DNA of 64,000 bases from Blautia sp. (GCA_026169535.1 JAPFCU010000016.1:59448-123447); one strand, 5' to 3'. Counted from the first letter of the stretch, positions 1-10,184 are shown. Notes: a model not told the origin generated them from the letters alone. Translations and numbers: made by a program.

Positions 1-512
1 CCCAGAAGTCTTGATACAGCGTCACTCATAAGCTGACAGCTTTTATCTTTTCCATCTCCATATGCATACTGTATGTTAATATGATCCTGAGTAGTACCAA
101 GACTCTTCCCAGATGGATTAAATACTTCTATTTCTGTTATAGTATCTCTTGGAATAACAAGAATCTGTGTCTTCTTCGTAACTCTATCTACAGATATTAA
201 AAAAATGACATCCGCCTGTCCTGCATCACTTTGTCTCGTATAATCAGAAACTTTTTCCCGCGTATCAATTCCTAAAAAAAGATAATTGGTAAGATGATCA
301 TTATAATGATACTCTGTTCCATTGTATTCTATTATAGTATTATCTGTCTTACTTACATTATTTCTGTTTACACTTACTGCTGTAACTGTAGGTTGATCTG
401 GCATCTGACTCCATAAAAAACAACATCCTCCCATTGCAGCAATTATAGCAAACAATATTAAAACTAAATTTTTTTTTCTTTTTACACTTTTTTTTCTAAA
501 TGAACTACTCAT
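1..512 (-). CDS. LytR-CpsA-Psr (LCP) family protein, N-terminal part, truncated by window edge
   Basis: Manual minus-strand translation from ATG at 512 gives TM segment and '..NYLFLGIDTRE..QADVIFLISVDRVTKKTQILVIPRDTITEI..' typical of LCP proteins; open to the window start. Confidence 0.8.
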   Translation of the reverse strand, partial: MSSSFRKKSVKRKKNLVLILFAIIAAMGGCCFLWSQMPDQPTVTAVSVNRNNVSKTDNTIIEYNGTEYHYNDHLTNYLFLGIDTREKVSDYTRQSDAGQADVIFLISVDRVTKKTQILVIPRDTITEIEVFNPSGKSLGTTQDHINIQYAYGDGKDKSCQLMSDAVSRLL

Positions 513-856
513 TTTGTGTCATTCTCTTGTGAAGAATCTGTTTGTTTAGTTTCTTTTCTTTCAATTTCATCTGTATCTTCAGCATCAGAAGCTTTTGTCG
601 CAGATTCCTTCGAATCACTGTCTTCTTCAGAAGTTTGAGACTGTTCTGCCAACTCTGCCGCCCGCTTCTTTACATTTTCATAATCTTCAATACCTTTTTT
701 TTCTTTATCAGCAAGTTCTGTTAATTCTTTTGTCTCCTTGCCTGTACTTCTATGGTCTGTAACCAAAACCATACCCAATACCAATATCAGTACTATTGAA
801 ACAATCGCAAGGATTATATTCATTTTTTTATTACTTTTTCCACTGTTCCAAGTCAA
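509..856 (-). CDS. Hypothetical membrane-anchored protein with one N-terminal TM and an acidic, Glu/Ser/Thr-rich tail
   Basis: ORF; stop overlaps LCP start; hydrophobic segment followed by low-complexity charged tail. Confidence 0.5.
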   Translation of the reverse strand: MTWNSGKSNKKMNIILAIVSIVLILVLGMVLVTDHRSTGKETKELTELADKEKKGIEDYENVKKRAAELAEQSQTSEEDSDSKESATKASDAEDTDEIERKETKQTDSSQENDTK

Positions 857-886
857 TTTAATCCTGCCTCTCTTCCTGCAGATATG

Positions 887-1582
887 TCACCCTTGATCAT
901 TTTCTGATTTTCTATAATACTGTCCATATTTTTTATAATATTTATCCTGAGTCTGATCCGCCTTATTTAATACAGTACCCAAAATCCTACATCCGGCTCT
1001 TCTAAGACGATTCATCGCTTTCTGCGCAACACGATAACTGACTGCTCCCTGCTCCACAACGAAAATAGCTCCATCACAATATTTCGCCACAAGCACCGCA
1101 TCAATAATATTTGCTACTGGAGGTGTATCACAAATTATATAATCATAATAACCTCTAATTTCTTTCATAAATGCACCAAAAATCTCATCTCCCAGTAAGC
1201 TTGTAGGATCAGGAGCCGGTGAACCTCCAAAAATAATATCCAAATTTTCATAATTAGTGGCGTAAATCAGATCTTTTACTGCAATCTGTCCACTAAGAAA
1301 CTGCGACATTCCTTTCACTTCCTGGTTCACACGAAAATGTGTAAAATAAGCTGATTTTCGAATATCTGCATCTATCAGAAGCACTTTTTTGCCAATACTG
1401 CTTAGTTCTTTTGCAAGACTGATAGAGATATCACTTTTCCCCTCATTTGGATAACTACTAGTTATCAGAATAGATTTTATTCTTTTTCCTGACAACTGAA
1501 GATTTGTCCTTAATGTTTTAATTGCTTCGTCATAAAAATAATTCGGTTTTCTTATATCCTCTATCTCAACATTTCTCATCAA
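887..1582 (-). CDS. CpsD/CapB-family BY-kinase (exopolysaccharide tyrosine autokinase)
   Basis: Walker A-like 'SSYPNEGKSDISISLA', 'VLLIDADIRKS', 'DYIICDTPP', C-terminal Tyr cluster 'YYKKYGQYYRK'. Confidence 0.88.
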   Translation of the reverse strand: MMRNVEIEDIRKPNYFYDEAIKTLRTNLQLSGKRIKSILITSSYPNEGKSDISISLAKELSSIGKKVLLIDADIRKSAYFTHFRVNQEVKGMSQFLSGQIAVKDLIYATNYENLDIIFGGSPAPDPTSLLGDEIFGAFMKEIRGYYDYIICDTPPVANIIDAVLVAKYCDGAIFVVEQGAVSYRVAQKAMNRLRRAGCRILGTVLNKADQTQDKYYKKYGQYYRKSENDQG

Positions 1583-1600
1583 ACAGCTACTCCCTTCACC

Positions 1601-2353
1601 TTAATGGCGTCTGTTTCTTCGTTTATTATAGTTCACATAATCTTTTCTGTCTGGAACAACCGCAAGGACAGAAGTATCCAAATACTTAATAATATCCTCT
1701 TCTGTTTTCAGAGAATCATCCATAATTGCATTTACTGCAATCAGCGCTGCACATACAAATGCACCAAACACAAATCCAAGAAGTACGTTCTTTTTTACAC
1801 TTGGTGAGGATCTTACAACAGGAATCTTTCCTGTTTCAATAATCTTAGGCGGAATAACCTCCATTTTATCACCAATATAATCAGAAGAAACTTCCGCAAT
1901 CTCATCCACAATCTTCTTTGCCAAAATCGGGTCTGCATCCTCAACTGTAATTTCAAGAATACGGCTGTCCGTAGGATTAGTAATAGTAATCTTCGCTTTC
2001 AATTCTTCATAAGAAATATCCAGATTCAGATTTTCTATCACCTGCTCTAAAACCGGAGTACTTTTAATCAGTACTGTGTAATCACTTGTCAAGCTGGTTC
2101 CTAACTGAAGATCAGCCAGTGATGTCAGTGTGGTTTCTTTTGAAAGAACCAAAATACTAGACATAGACTGATACATAGGTGTAACTGCAAAATGTGTAAA
2201 TGCTCCGCTGATACAGGCAGCCAGAAGACCTGCTGCCAGAATAAACATGATCTTGTTTTTCAATGCTTTCAAAATTTCCAAAAGATCAATTTCCACTTCA
2301 TCCCGGCTTTTGTCATCTAATATCTCTCCGTAGTCTGTTTTTACCTTATCCAA
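1601..2353 (-). CDS. Wzz/CapA-type chain-length determinant (kinase activator)
   Basis: Two TM segments flanking an extracytoplasmic domain; adjacent to CpsD-like kinase. Confidence 0.85.
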   Translation of the reverse strand: MDKVKTDYGEILDDKSRDEVEIDLLEILKALKNKIMFILAAGLLAACISGAFTHFAVTPMYQSMSSILVLSKETTLTSLADLQLGTSLTSDYTVLIKSTPVLEQVIENLNLDISYEELKAKITITNPTDSRILEITVEDADPILAKKIVDEIAEVSSDYIGDKMEVIPPKIIETGKIPVVRSSPSVKKNVLLGFVFGAFVCAALIAVNAIMDDSLKTEEDIIKYLDTSVLAVVPDRKDYVNYNKRRNRRH

Positions 2354-2510
2354 CTTCAGTAATTCCTTTCATTCATTGTACAGGTGTTTAACCTGTCTTG
2401 TGTTTTTTCCACTTACCCTCATATAAACACTTATAATATATTCTATCACACACATTCCCATTGATGCAATAGTAAAAACTGCTGTAAACAGGACTGTAAA
2501 CAGGACATTA

Positions 2511-2831
2511 TTAGCCAATCATTTCCAGCACTCTTTCCACTACAAACACTGCTCCACATGCAATAAGTGCTACTGTCAGAAGACTTCTTTCCTTATATGC
2601 AGCGATCAGTGCGGCAATCAGTCCAGTTGCCCCCGCAGCCATTCCTGAAGACGGCGCCGTCAGGATTGCCGGAAATGTCATAGCTGCCAGACAGGCATAG
2701 GGAACGTAATACAAAAAGGATTTCAAAAACGGACTGGTGATCTCTTTTTTAAAAAGTACCAAAGGCAGCATACGAATCAGATAAGTTACTGCCGCCATTA
2801 CAAAAATATACATACAAACACTGTAATTCAC
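2511..2831 (-). CDS. azlD: AzlD-family branched-chain amino acid transport subunit
   Basis: Short hydrophobic protein overlapping azlC; 'YLIRMLPLVLFKKEITSPFLKSFLYYVPYACLAAMTFPAIL'. Confidence 0.8.
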   Translation of the reverse strand: MNYSVCMYIFVMAAVTYLIRMLPLVLFKKEITSPFLKSFLYYVPYACLAAMTFPAILTAPSSGMAAGATGLIAALIAAYKERSLLTVALIACGAVFVVERVLEMIG

Positions 2832-3553
2832 GGTTTTTCCTCCTCTCCGTCTCCAACAGGACAGAAATACGCAGCAGCTCCTGCCACCACCAATGTAGTG
2901 ATAATGATCACAAATCCTGAAGAAACCCTGTTCAGCAGCGGCATGTAAGCAAACAGGCTGCTCATCGCCATGGCTCCTATAACCACCTTACATACTGCCC
3001 TGTGTTTTTTTGCCGGAGGAATGATCAGTGCCAGAAACATTCCATAAATGGCCACGCTTAACGCACTTGCCATAAATCCCGGCATGATGTTTCCAGCCAT
3101 GGCTCCCATCAGGGTTCCTAATGTCCATCCTGGAATGGCAGCGCTCATTGCACCATAATTATAAAAAGGATTCAGCCGCCCCGGCTGGCTGATACTGATA
3201 CCAAAAATCTCATCCGTCATACCAAAAGCCACTGCATACCGATGCCAGGGAGCCAGATTTCTCTCCAGCTTCTGAGAAACTGAAAATGACATCAGACTGT
3301 AGCGCAGATTGATGATCAGCTGTGTCAGAGCCATCTCCCACAGAGAACCACAGGCAATCATAATATCCAGTCCTGCAAACTGTCCTGCCGAAGTCAGATT
3401 GGTCAGCGAGATCAGCGTTGCCTGCCATACTGACATCCCTCCGGACACGGCCATCATTCCAAATGTAAAGGACACGGCAAAATATCCCAACGCAATAGGG
3501 ACCCCGTCATGGAGTCCCCGTATAAACTGTTGTTTATTTATCTTTTGTTCCAT
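2828..3553 (-). CDS. azlC: AzlC-family ABC/branched-chain amino acid exporter subunit
   Basis: 'GLHDGVPIALGYFAVSFTFGMMAV' and 'MTDEIFGI' signatures; overlaps azlD. Confidence 0.85.
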   Translation of the reverse strand: MEQKINKQQFIRGLHDGVPIALGYFAVSFTFGMMAVSGGMSVWQATLISLTNLTSAGQFAGLDIMIACGSLWEMALTQLIINLRYSLMSFSVSQKLERNLAPWHRYAVAFGMTDEIFGISISQPGRLNPFYNYGAMSAAIPGWTLGTLMGAMAGNIMPGFMASALSVAIYGMFLALIIPPAKKHRAVCKVVIGAMAMSSLFAYMPLLNRVSSGFVIIITTLVVAGAAAYFCPVGDGEEEKP

Positions 3554-3631
3554 GATTCTTATTCACACTCCTTATTCCGTATCTCATTATACGTTTTAAC
3601 AGGACGATTGTAAATAAAAATCATTTCTTTC

Positions 3632-4592
3632 TTATTCTGCTTTTTCCAGAATATGATAATAAGCTCTGGCTGTAGCCATATAAATCAGTCCGTATATCGC
3701 AGCAAAAACCAGAACTGTGACAGCCGTGCACAGAAGAAACAGACGGTCATTGCTCATTCCCACCATCAGCAAAAGCTTCTTCATCAATGGAAAAGCCATG
3801 CTGATATGAACACATGCAGCCGGCAGAGGAAGGAATCACCAGTGTATGGGGACGTGACTCAGAGAGATAAATATGGATTCCTCCTGTTTTTGTATACTTC
3901 AGAGCATTGGAAAGGCACTGTCCGATCACAAATCCCAGCCATTTCGGATCTGTAAGCACCCTTTCTTCCGTTCCTGAATAAATCAGCTTCAGTTTTTTTC
4001 CGATAAATATAGATGCATATTTATAGATCTGCTCCCGGATAATACTGTCCAGACTGCATTCTTTAAACTGCATATCAGAAGACATATCTTCTGTCCTCAG
4101 ATATCCCAGAACCATTTCCACATATTCCTCCACCCGGAAAAGTTCTCCGGCCGCTGCCCGGTTCTTTTCCACATCTTCCGCAAGAATCAGGCGAAGGGCT
4201 GCAATAGGCGTTTTGATCTGATGGACCCACATGGTATAGTAATCTGTCATTTCCTGATGAGAACGTATTCTTTTTTCTTCTGCATCCATCCGCATCTGAT
4301 TCAGCCTGCAAATGATCTGGTGCAGAAGCTCTTCCCTCTCGTCTTCCGGTTCAGGAAGAGTCTCCAGTTCCAGCGGAAGAAGAATCTGGATCCGCTCCAG
4401 CAGCTCCTTCTCTTTGCGGAATCTGTTCCATCCGTACAAAAACGCACCTGCTGCCGGAATCATACACAGTACCGATCCATAAAATACAGGTTCCAGGGAA
4501 CAGCCGTAAAGCCAGAAAGTCAAACCCAGTATTCCACAAAAGCTCAGGAACAAAAGGAAGGTTTTCCACATTTTCCTCAAATAGCCGCTCAT
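3632..4592 (-). pseudogene. Fused remnants: BceS-type sensor histidine kinase (truncated before its G boxes) joined out of frame to the C-terminal ~65 aa of a BceB-type ABC permease
   Basis: HK part (ORF 3747-4592) keeps H-box 'WVHQIKTPIAALRL' and N-box 'QCLSNALKYTKTGG' but departs after 'PHTLVI'. From ~3838 another minus frame reads 'FLPLPAACVHISMAFPLMKKLLLMVGMSNDRLFLLCTAVTVLVFAAIYGLIYMATARAYYHILEKAE*', stop at 3632-3634. Confidence 0.8.
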
Positions 4593-4604
4593 CTGTACTC
4601 CTTC

Positions 4605-5276
4605 CTACAGTACCATATAACCCAAACCTTTTTTCGTCACGATCATACCGCCAAGTCCAATCCCTTCCAGCTTTCGTCTCAGACGGTTCACATTGACAGT
4701 CAGAGTATTGTCATCCACAAAATCATCATTTTCCCAGAGCATCTGCATGATTGATTCCCGACTGACCGCCTTCCCTCCCTGAGAAAAAAGAAGATTCAGG
4801 ATCCGCAGCTCATTTCTGGTCAGATCCACTGTACTTCCCTGATAATTCAGGGTACCGCTTCCCAGATTCAGGATCGCTCCGTTCCTTTCCAGAAGATCTG
4901 CCCCTGTGCCAAAGGAATAAGCTCTTCGGAGGATGGCCTGTACTTTCGCAGACAAAACCTCTAGATCAAAAGGCTTGGAAATAAAATCATCTGCCCCCCG
5001 GCTCATTGCCATGACTATATTCATATTATCTGCGGCAGAGGACAGAAACACAATAGGAACCTGGGAGATACGTCTGATCTCTTCACACCAGTGAAATCCG
5101 TTAAAACCTGGAAGTTTCAGATCCAGAAGCACAAGCTGTGCTTCTGATCTGATAAACTCTCCTGTGATATCAAGAAAATTCTCAGCTGCCGTAACCTCGT
5201 AGCCCCATGATTCCAGATGTTTTTTTACAAGCGTACAAAAGGTTTCGTCATCCTCCACCAGAAAAATCCTGTACAT
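4605..5276 (-). CDS. OmpR/BceR-type response regulator
   Basis: Receiver domain 'LVLLDLKLPGFNGFHWCEEIR' and C-terminal winged helix 'DDNTLTVNVNRLRRKL'. Confidence 0.92.
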   Translation of the reverse strand: MYRIFLVEDDETFCTLVKKHLESWGYEVTAAENFLDITGEFIRSEAQLVLLDLKLPGFNGFHWCEEIRRISQVPIVFLSSAADNMNIVMAMSRGADDFISKPFDLEVLSAKVQAILRRAYSFGTGADLLERNGAILNLGSGTLNYQGSTVDLTRNELRILNLLFSQGGKAVSRESIMQMLWENDDFVDDNTLTVNVNRLRRKLEGIGLGGMIVTKKGLGYMVL

Positions 5277-7645
5277 CAGAGCTCCTCATCCACATATCGT
5301 TGAATATTGGAGGCATTAACGTATTTTTTCAGATGTTCTCCGTCTGTAATCACCAGTGTAGGCGCCTGCATAATGCCAAACTGCCTTGCCAGCTCCGGAT
5401 TCTTTTCTGCATCAATAATCTCAAGTTCTTCACCCTCCAGCATCTTTTTTGCCATACGGCAGTTTGGACAGGTACTGGTCGTAAATAAATACTTATGAGT
5501 CTCCAGAGGCTCCACCTTTACATCATCCTTTGTCATGGTCACCATACTTGTATGGACTTTTTTTAATGTAGAATGAGTAATGTCATACAGTGTCCTGTTT
5601 TTGTATTCCTGCGCTTTCCCGTCATTCCAGTTCTGTACCGGGCGGTAATATCCTGTGATACGGCTGTAAACCTCGGCTTTTTTGCCGCATTTCGGACAGG
5701 TAAAATGCTCACCGCTTAAATAGCCATGCTCGCTGCATACAGAATAGGTCGGCGAGATCGTATAGTACGGAAGCTTATAATTCTCTGCAATCTTACGAAC
5801 CAGAGAAGCGGCAGCTTTCCAGTCAGGCAGCTTTTCTCCGAGAAAACCGTGAAATACTGTTCCTGATGTATAAAGAGTCTGCAGTTCGTCCTGAATATCC
5901 AGAGCATCAAAAATATCAGAGCTGAATTCAACCGGAAGATGAGAGCTGTTTGTATAATAAGGAGTATCTCCCTTACTTCCTGCTGTCTTAATATCCGGCC
6001 AGCGCTTTCTGTCATGCTTGGCAAGACGGTATGCCGTAGACTCTGCCGGAGTTGCCTCCAGATTAAAAAGTTCTCCCTCGTACTGCTCCTGATAATCAGA
6101 AAGTCGATTTCTCATATGTTCCAGAACCTCTTTCGTAAATTTCTGGGTTCTCTCATCCGTCATGTCGCAGCCCAGCCATCTGGCATTCAGCCCGGCCTCA
6201 TTCATACCCACCAGACCAATGGTGGAAAAATGATTACTGAAGCTTCCCAGATATCTTTTTGTGTAAGGATACAGCCCCTCATCCAGAAGTTTGGAGATCA
6301 CCTGTCTTTTAATGTGCAGGGATCTGGCTGAAATATCCATCATATGATCCAGTCTCCGGTAAAATTCCTCCGGGGTTTTGGAAAGATAAGCAATACGCGG
6401 CATATTGATGGTAACAACTCCTACGGAGCCGGTACTCTCACCGGAGCCGAAGAATCCGCCGCTCTTTTTGCGCAGCTCACGAAGATCCAGACGGAGACGG
6501 CAGCACATGCTTCGGATATCACTTGGCTTCATATCACTGTTAATATAGTTGGAAAAATACGGAGTTCCGTATTTTGCTGTCATTTCAAACAGAAGACGGT
6601 TGTTTAACGTATCAGACCAGTCAAAATCCCTGGTAATGGAGTAGGTTGGGATCGGATACTGAAATCCTCTTCCATTGGCATCACCCTCAATCATTGTCTC
6701 AATGAAAGCACGGTTTACCATATCCATTTCTTTTTTGCAGTCCTTATATTTAAAGTCCATATTTTTGCCGCCTACAATAGCCGGAAGCTCTGCCAGATCA
6801 TCCGGCACAGTCCAGTCCAGAGTAATATTGGAAAACGGCGCCTGAGTTCCCCAGCGACTTGGTGTGTTTACACCGTAAATAAAGGATTCAATACATTTCT
6901 TTACCTCATGGTAGCTTAAGTTATCCACCTTAACAAAAGGTGCAAGATAGGTATCAAAGGAGGAAAATGCCTGAGCTCCTGCCCACTCATTCTGCATGAT
7001 ACCCAGGAAGTTTACCATCTGATTGCAGAGTACGCTTAAATGTTTAGCCGGAGCAGAAGTGATCTTGCCCTCAATTCCTCCAAGGCCTTCCTGGATCAGC
7101 TGTTTTAAAGACCATCCTGCACAGTATCCGGTAAGCATGGAAAGATCATGGATATGGATATCTGCGTTTCGGTGCGCCTCTGCGATCTCGTTGTCATAGA
7201 TTTCAGACAGCCAGTAATTTGCTGTTACCGCACCGGAATTGCTGAGGATCAGTCCTCCTACGGAATAGGTAACTGTAGAATTCTCCTTCACTCTCCAGTC
7301 TTCTACTTTTACATAGCTGTTTACAATCTCCTTATAATCAAGGATTGTAGATTTCATATTGCGGATTTTTTCTCTCTGCTTACGATAAAGAATATACGCT
7401 TTGGCAACATCACTATATCCCGCCTGGATCAGTACATTTTCCACACTGTCCTGAATATCTTCTACTGTTATCAGATCCTCCAGAATCTTATCCTGAAAAT
7501 CTGCAGTCACTCTTAAAGCCAGAAGATCGATCATATCCTGACTGTAATTCTTTTCTTTTGCCTCAAAGGCCTTGTTGATGGCAGATGATATTTTTGCCAT
7601 CTGGAAATCAGCAATCTCTCCATCCCGTTTGACTACCTGAAACAT
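5276..7645 (-). CDS. nrdD: Anaerobic (class III) ribonucleoside-triphosphate reductase with C-terminal thioredoxin/glutaredoxin-like extension
   Basis: ATP-cone N-terminus, glycyl radical motif 'SRITGYYRPVQNWN', then ~100 extra residues with 'TTSTCPNCRMAKKML'. ATG at 7645 has an RBS. Confidence 0.93.
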   Translation of the reverse strand: MFQVVKRDGEIADFQMAKISSAINKAFEAKEKNYSQDMIDLLALRVTADFQDKILEDLITVEDIQDSVENVLIQAGYSDVAKAYILYRKQREKIRNMKSTILDYKEIVNSYVKVEDWRVKENSTVTYSVGGLILSNSGAVTANYWLSEIYDNEIAEAHRNADIHIHDLSMLTGYCAGWSLKQLIQEGLGGIEGKITSAPAKHLSVLCNQMVNFLGIMQNEWAGAQAFSSFDTYLAPFVKVDNLSYHEVKKCIESFIYGVNTPSRWGTQAPFSNITLDWTVPDDLAELPAIVGGKNMDFKYKDCKKEMDMVNRAFIETMIEGDANGRGFQYPIPTYSITRDFDWSDTLNNRLLFEMTAKYGTPYFSNYINSDMKPSDIRSMCCRLRLDLRELRKKSGGFFGSGESTGSVGVVTINMPRIAYLSKTPEEFYRRLDHMMDISARSLHIKRQVISKLLDEGLYPYTKRYLGSFSNHFSTIGLVGMNEAGLNARWLGCDMTDERTQKFTKEVLEHMRNRLSDYQEQYEGELFNLEATPAESTAYRLAKHDRKRWPDIKTAGSKGDTPYYTNSSHLPVEFSSDIFDALDIQDELQTLYTSGTVFHGFLGEKLPDWKAAASLVRKIAENYKLPYYTISPTYSVCSEHGYLSGEHFTCPKCGKKAEVYSRITGYYRPVQNWNDGKAQEYKNRTLYDITHSTLKKVHTSMVTMTKDDVKVEPLETHKYLFTTSTCPNCRMAKKMLEGEELEIIDAEKNPELARQFGIMQAPTLVITDGEHLKKYVNASNIQRYVDEEL

Positions 7646-7750
7646 ACTGTTATTTCCTCCTTTGCCATACCTCATATGATAAATTGTAAAAACCTGATTT
7701 ACATTCTATCAAACTATCCTGTTTCCGTCAACCGCCCCAAAAGCAGAAAA

Positions 7751-7800
7751 ACCACTATATATAGTGATTTTCTATCCAAAAAACACTATATATAATGGTT
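7751..7800. promoter_or_regulatory. Tandem NrdR boxes upstream of nrdD
   Basis: 'CACTATATATAGTG' (7753-7766) and 'CACTATATATAATG' (7784-7797), centres 31 bp apart; matches the NrdR box consensus in sequence and spacing. Confidence 0.85.
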
Positions 7801-7866
7801 GTTTTTCCTGTATTTACAGGCAGTTCCAGACTTTCCGACCGTCTGAAAACTGCTGAAAAAATAAAT

Positions 7867-9117
7867 TTATCTTTCCGGCATTACCCGCACAAAAAATTCT
7901 GCCGGAATCTTTGCACGTACAAAAATACCGTCCTCCCGGTACTCCTCAGAAAGAAGCTGTCCATATTCACGAATAGTCTGGAGCTTGCCTGCCTCTCTGT
8001 AGGAATAAAGTTCTTCCAGATACACCTGCTCTTCTGCCAGGAATCCGGACAAAGTCTCTTTCAGCTCCGTTAAACCCTTTCCGGTTTTTGCAGAGCATTT
8101 GATGATCTGGTCAGCATTAGGATCACGAAGGTCGGATTCCGTAACAAGATCCTGTTTATTAAACAAAGTGATCACTTTTTTTCCGGAAGCCCCCAGTTCT
8201 CTCAGAGTCTTATAGACTACCTCCATCTGCATTTCCGCCTGAGGATTCGACGCGTCTACCACATGAATGATATAATCTGCATACTTCGCCTCTTCCAGGG
8301 TACTCTTAAACGCCTCTACCAGGTGATGGGGAAGCTTGCGGATAAACCCTACTGTATCTGTTAAAAGTATCTGCTGTCCGTCATCAAGCTCCAGCATTCT
8401 TGTCGTAGGATCCAACGTGGCAAAAAGTTTATCCTCCGCCAGGATCTCCGCACCGGTAAGTGTATTCAGAAGTGTTGATTTTCCGGCATTTGTATATCCT
8501 ACAATAGCTGCTGTCTTAAGCATTCCCTTAGAACGGTTCCCACGGATCAGTTCCCGATGCTTTTCCACCTGAGCAAGCTCTGCCTTCAAAGCAGAAATCC
8601 TGGTGCGGATCAGACGTCTGTCTGTCTCCAGTTTCTTTTCTCCCGGACCTCTTGTTCCGATTCCTCCTCCAAGTCTGGACAGAGAATCACGAAGTCCTAC
8701 AAGACGAACCGCACGGTAGCGCAGCTGTGCCAGTTCCACCTGTATCTTCCCTTCACTTGTCACTGCCCGTCCGGCAAAAATATCAAGGATCAGAAGAGTC
8801 CTGTCCATGACCTTACACTCTAATTCTCTTTCCAGATTATTCATCTGGGAAGGTGAAAGTTCATCATCACAGATAACTCCATTAGCGTCAAGAGCTGTCA
8901 ACAGGTTTTTTACCTCCTGGATCTTTCCACGCCCGATATAAGTCCCCGGATGGACGGATTCTCTGTTCTGGATCACTTTAGCCGCTGTTTCTGCCCCTGC
9001 TGTCTGGGCAAGCTCCTCAAGTTCATCCAGCGAAGCCTCCACGTCCTCTCCGGCATCTGTCTGAACACCAATCAGGATCACTCGTTCCTGAATCTCCTTA
9101 AAATCATAAAACTGCAT
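7867..9117 (-). CDS. hflX: GTPase HflX
   Basis: 'GGIGTRGPGEKKLETDRR', G1 'GYTNAGKSTLLNTLTG', 'DTVGFIRKLPHHLVEAFKSTLEE'. Confidence 0.95.
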   Translation of the reverse strand: MQFYDFKEIQERVILIGVQTDAGEDVEASLDELEELAQTAGAETAAKVIQNRESVHPGTYIGRGKIQEVKNLLTALDANGVICDDELSPSQMNNLERELECKVMDRTLLILDIFAGRAVTSEGKIQVELAQLRYRAVRLVGLRDSLSRLGGGIGTRGPGEKKLETDRRLIRTRISALKAELAQVEKHRELIRGNRSKGMLKTAAIVGYTNAGKSTLLNTLTGAEILAEDKLFATLDPTTRMLELDDGQQILLTDTVGFIRKLPHHLVEAFKSTLEEAKYADYIIHVVDASNPQAEMQMEVVYKTLRELGASGKKVITLFNKQDLVTESDLRDPNADQIIKCSAKTGKGLTELKETLSGFLAEEQVYLEELYSYREAGKLQTIREYGQLLSEEYREDGIFVRAKIPAEFFVRVMPER

Positions 9118-9119
9118 AG

Positions 9120-10175
9120 CTATTCTCCGGTTCTGGACTTAAGGAAAACAAGTTCTTTCTGGGCTTCCTTATCGTCCGGATACATTTTTACATACTCCTG
9201 CGCTTTGGCATAAGCCGTAGAAAAATCAAGTTTTTTTTCATAGGCGGCAATCTCATTAAAAAGAAGTTCCTGCATTTCATTTGTCTCTGCTGACTCAAGC
9301 CCGCTGGCAATATTCGCAAGAGCACTGTCCGGATCTCCATCCGCAAGATCACAAAGGGCCATCCCATTATATCCGGGCGCCTTACTGCTATCTTCAAGGT
9401 TAAGATAATCCTGATACATAGATCTTGCAGCAGCTGTATCCCCCTGGGCAAGACATACTGTTCCAAGCAGCAGCTCTGCCTGAGCGCTGCCTTTTTCAGC
9501 AGCCTTTGTCAGCTCTTTTTTGGCATTATCATAATCCTCCATACAGTAGTAAATATGGCCTCTCTCATAATAATCCCGGGCATTCTTTGGTGCGTTTTCA
9601 AGAACAGCCTCCAGATATCTGGTTCCGTCTGCCTCCATATCCCGCGCTTCATATGCCTCATAAATCTGAAGCGCCATGGCATAATCCGGTTTTTCTCCAT
9701 ATGCCTGCTGAAAATTAGATGCAGCCTCATCATATCCGTCCATGGCAAGAGCCACACTTCCGGTAAGGAAATAGGTATCTGCATTCATGGAATAATCCGA
9801 TGCCAGTGTCTGACAGTCAGCCATGGCATCATCTTCAAGTCCTGCCTGAAGTTCCGCTGTGGCACGATAAGAAATGATATCCTGACGCAGGGATTTTCCC
9901 GCCTTATCTGTCCCAAGAGCCTTGGTAAAAGCATCCACAGCACCTTCCGGATCTCCCATACGCAATCTGGCGATCCCTGCCCCCCGGAAGGATTCTGTTG
10001 GCTTGTATCCATTAGAAATCGAAGCCTCATAGCCTTCCAGCGCTTCCTGGTAGTTTCCCTGCTCCAGATTTTCCTCTGCCTGCTTATAAATATTCTTTTT
10101 TTCGCTTCCGCAGCCTGCCAGAAGAGTTACTCCCATACCTACTGCCAGTATACATCCGATTTTTTTTGTATTCAT
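9120..10175 (-). CDS. TPR-repeat lipoprotein
   Basis: Lipobox 'LLAGCGS' and multiple TPR-like repeats. Confidence 0.85.
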   Translation of the reverse strand: MNTKKIGCILAVGMGVTLLAGCGSEKKNIYKQAEENLEQGNYQEALEGYEASISNGYKPTESFRGAGIARLRMGDPEGAVDAFTKALGTDKAGKSLRQDIISYRATAELQAGLEDDAMADCQTLASDYSMNADTYFLTGSVALAMDGYDEAASNFQQAYGEKPDYAMALQIYEAYEARDMEADGTRYLEAVLENAPKNARDYYERGHIYYCMEDYDNAKKELTKAAEKGSAQAELLLGTVCLAQGDTAAARSMYQDYLNLEDSSKAPGYNGMALCDLADGDPDSALANIASGLESAETNEMQELLFNEIAAYEKKLDFSTAYAKAQEYVKMYPDDKEAQKELVFLKSRTGE

Positions 10176-10184
10176 GTATCTTCC

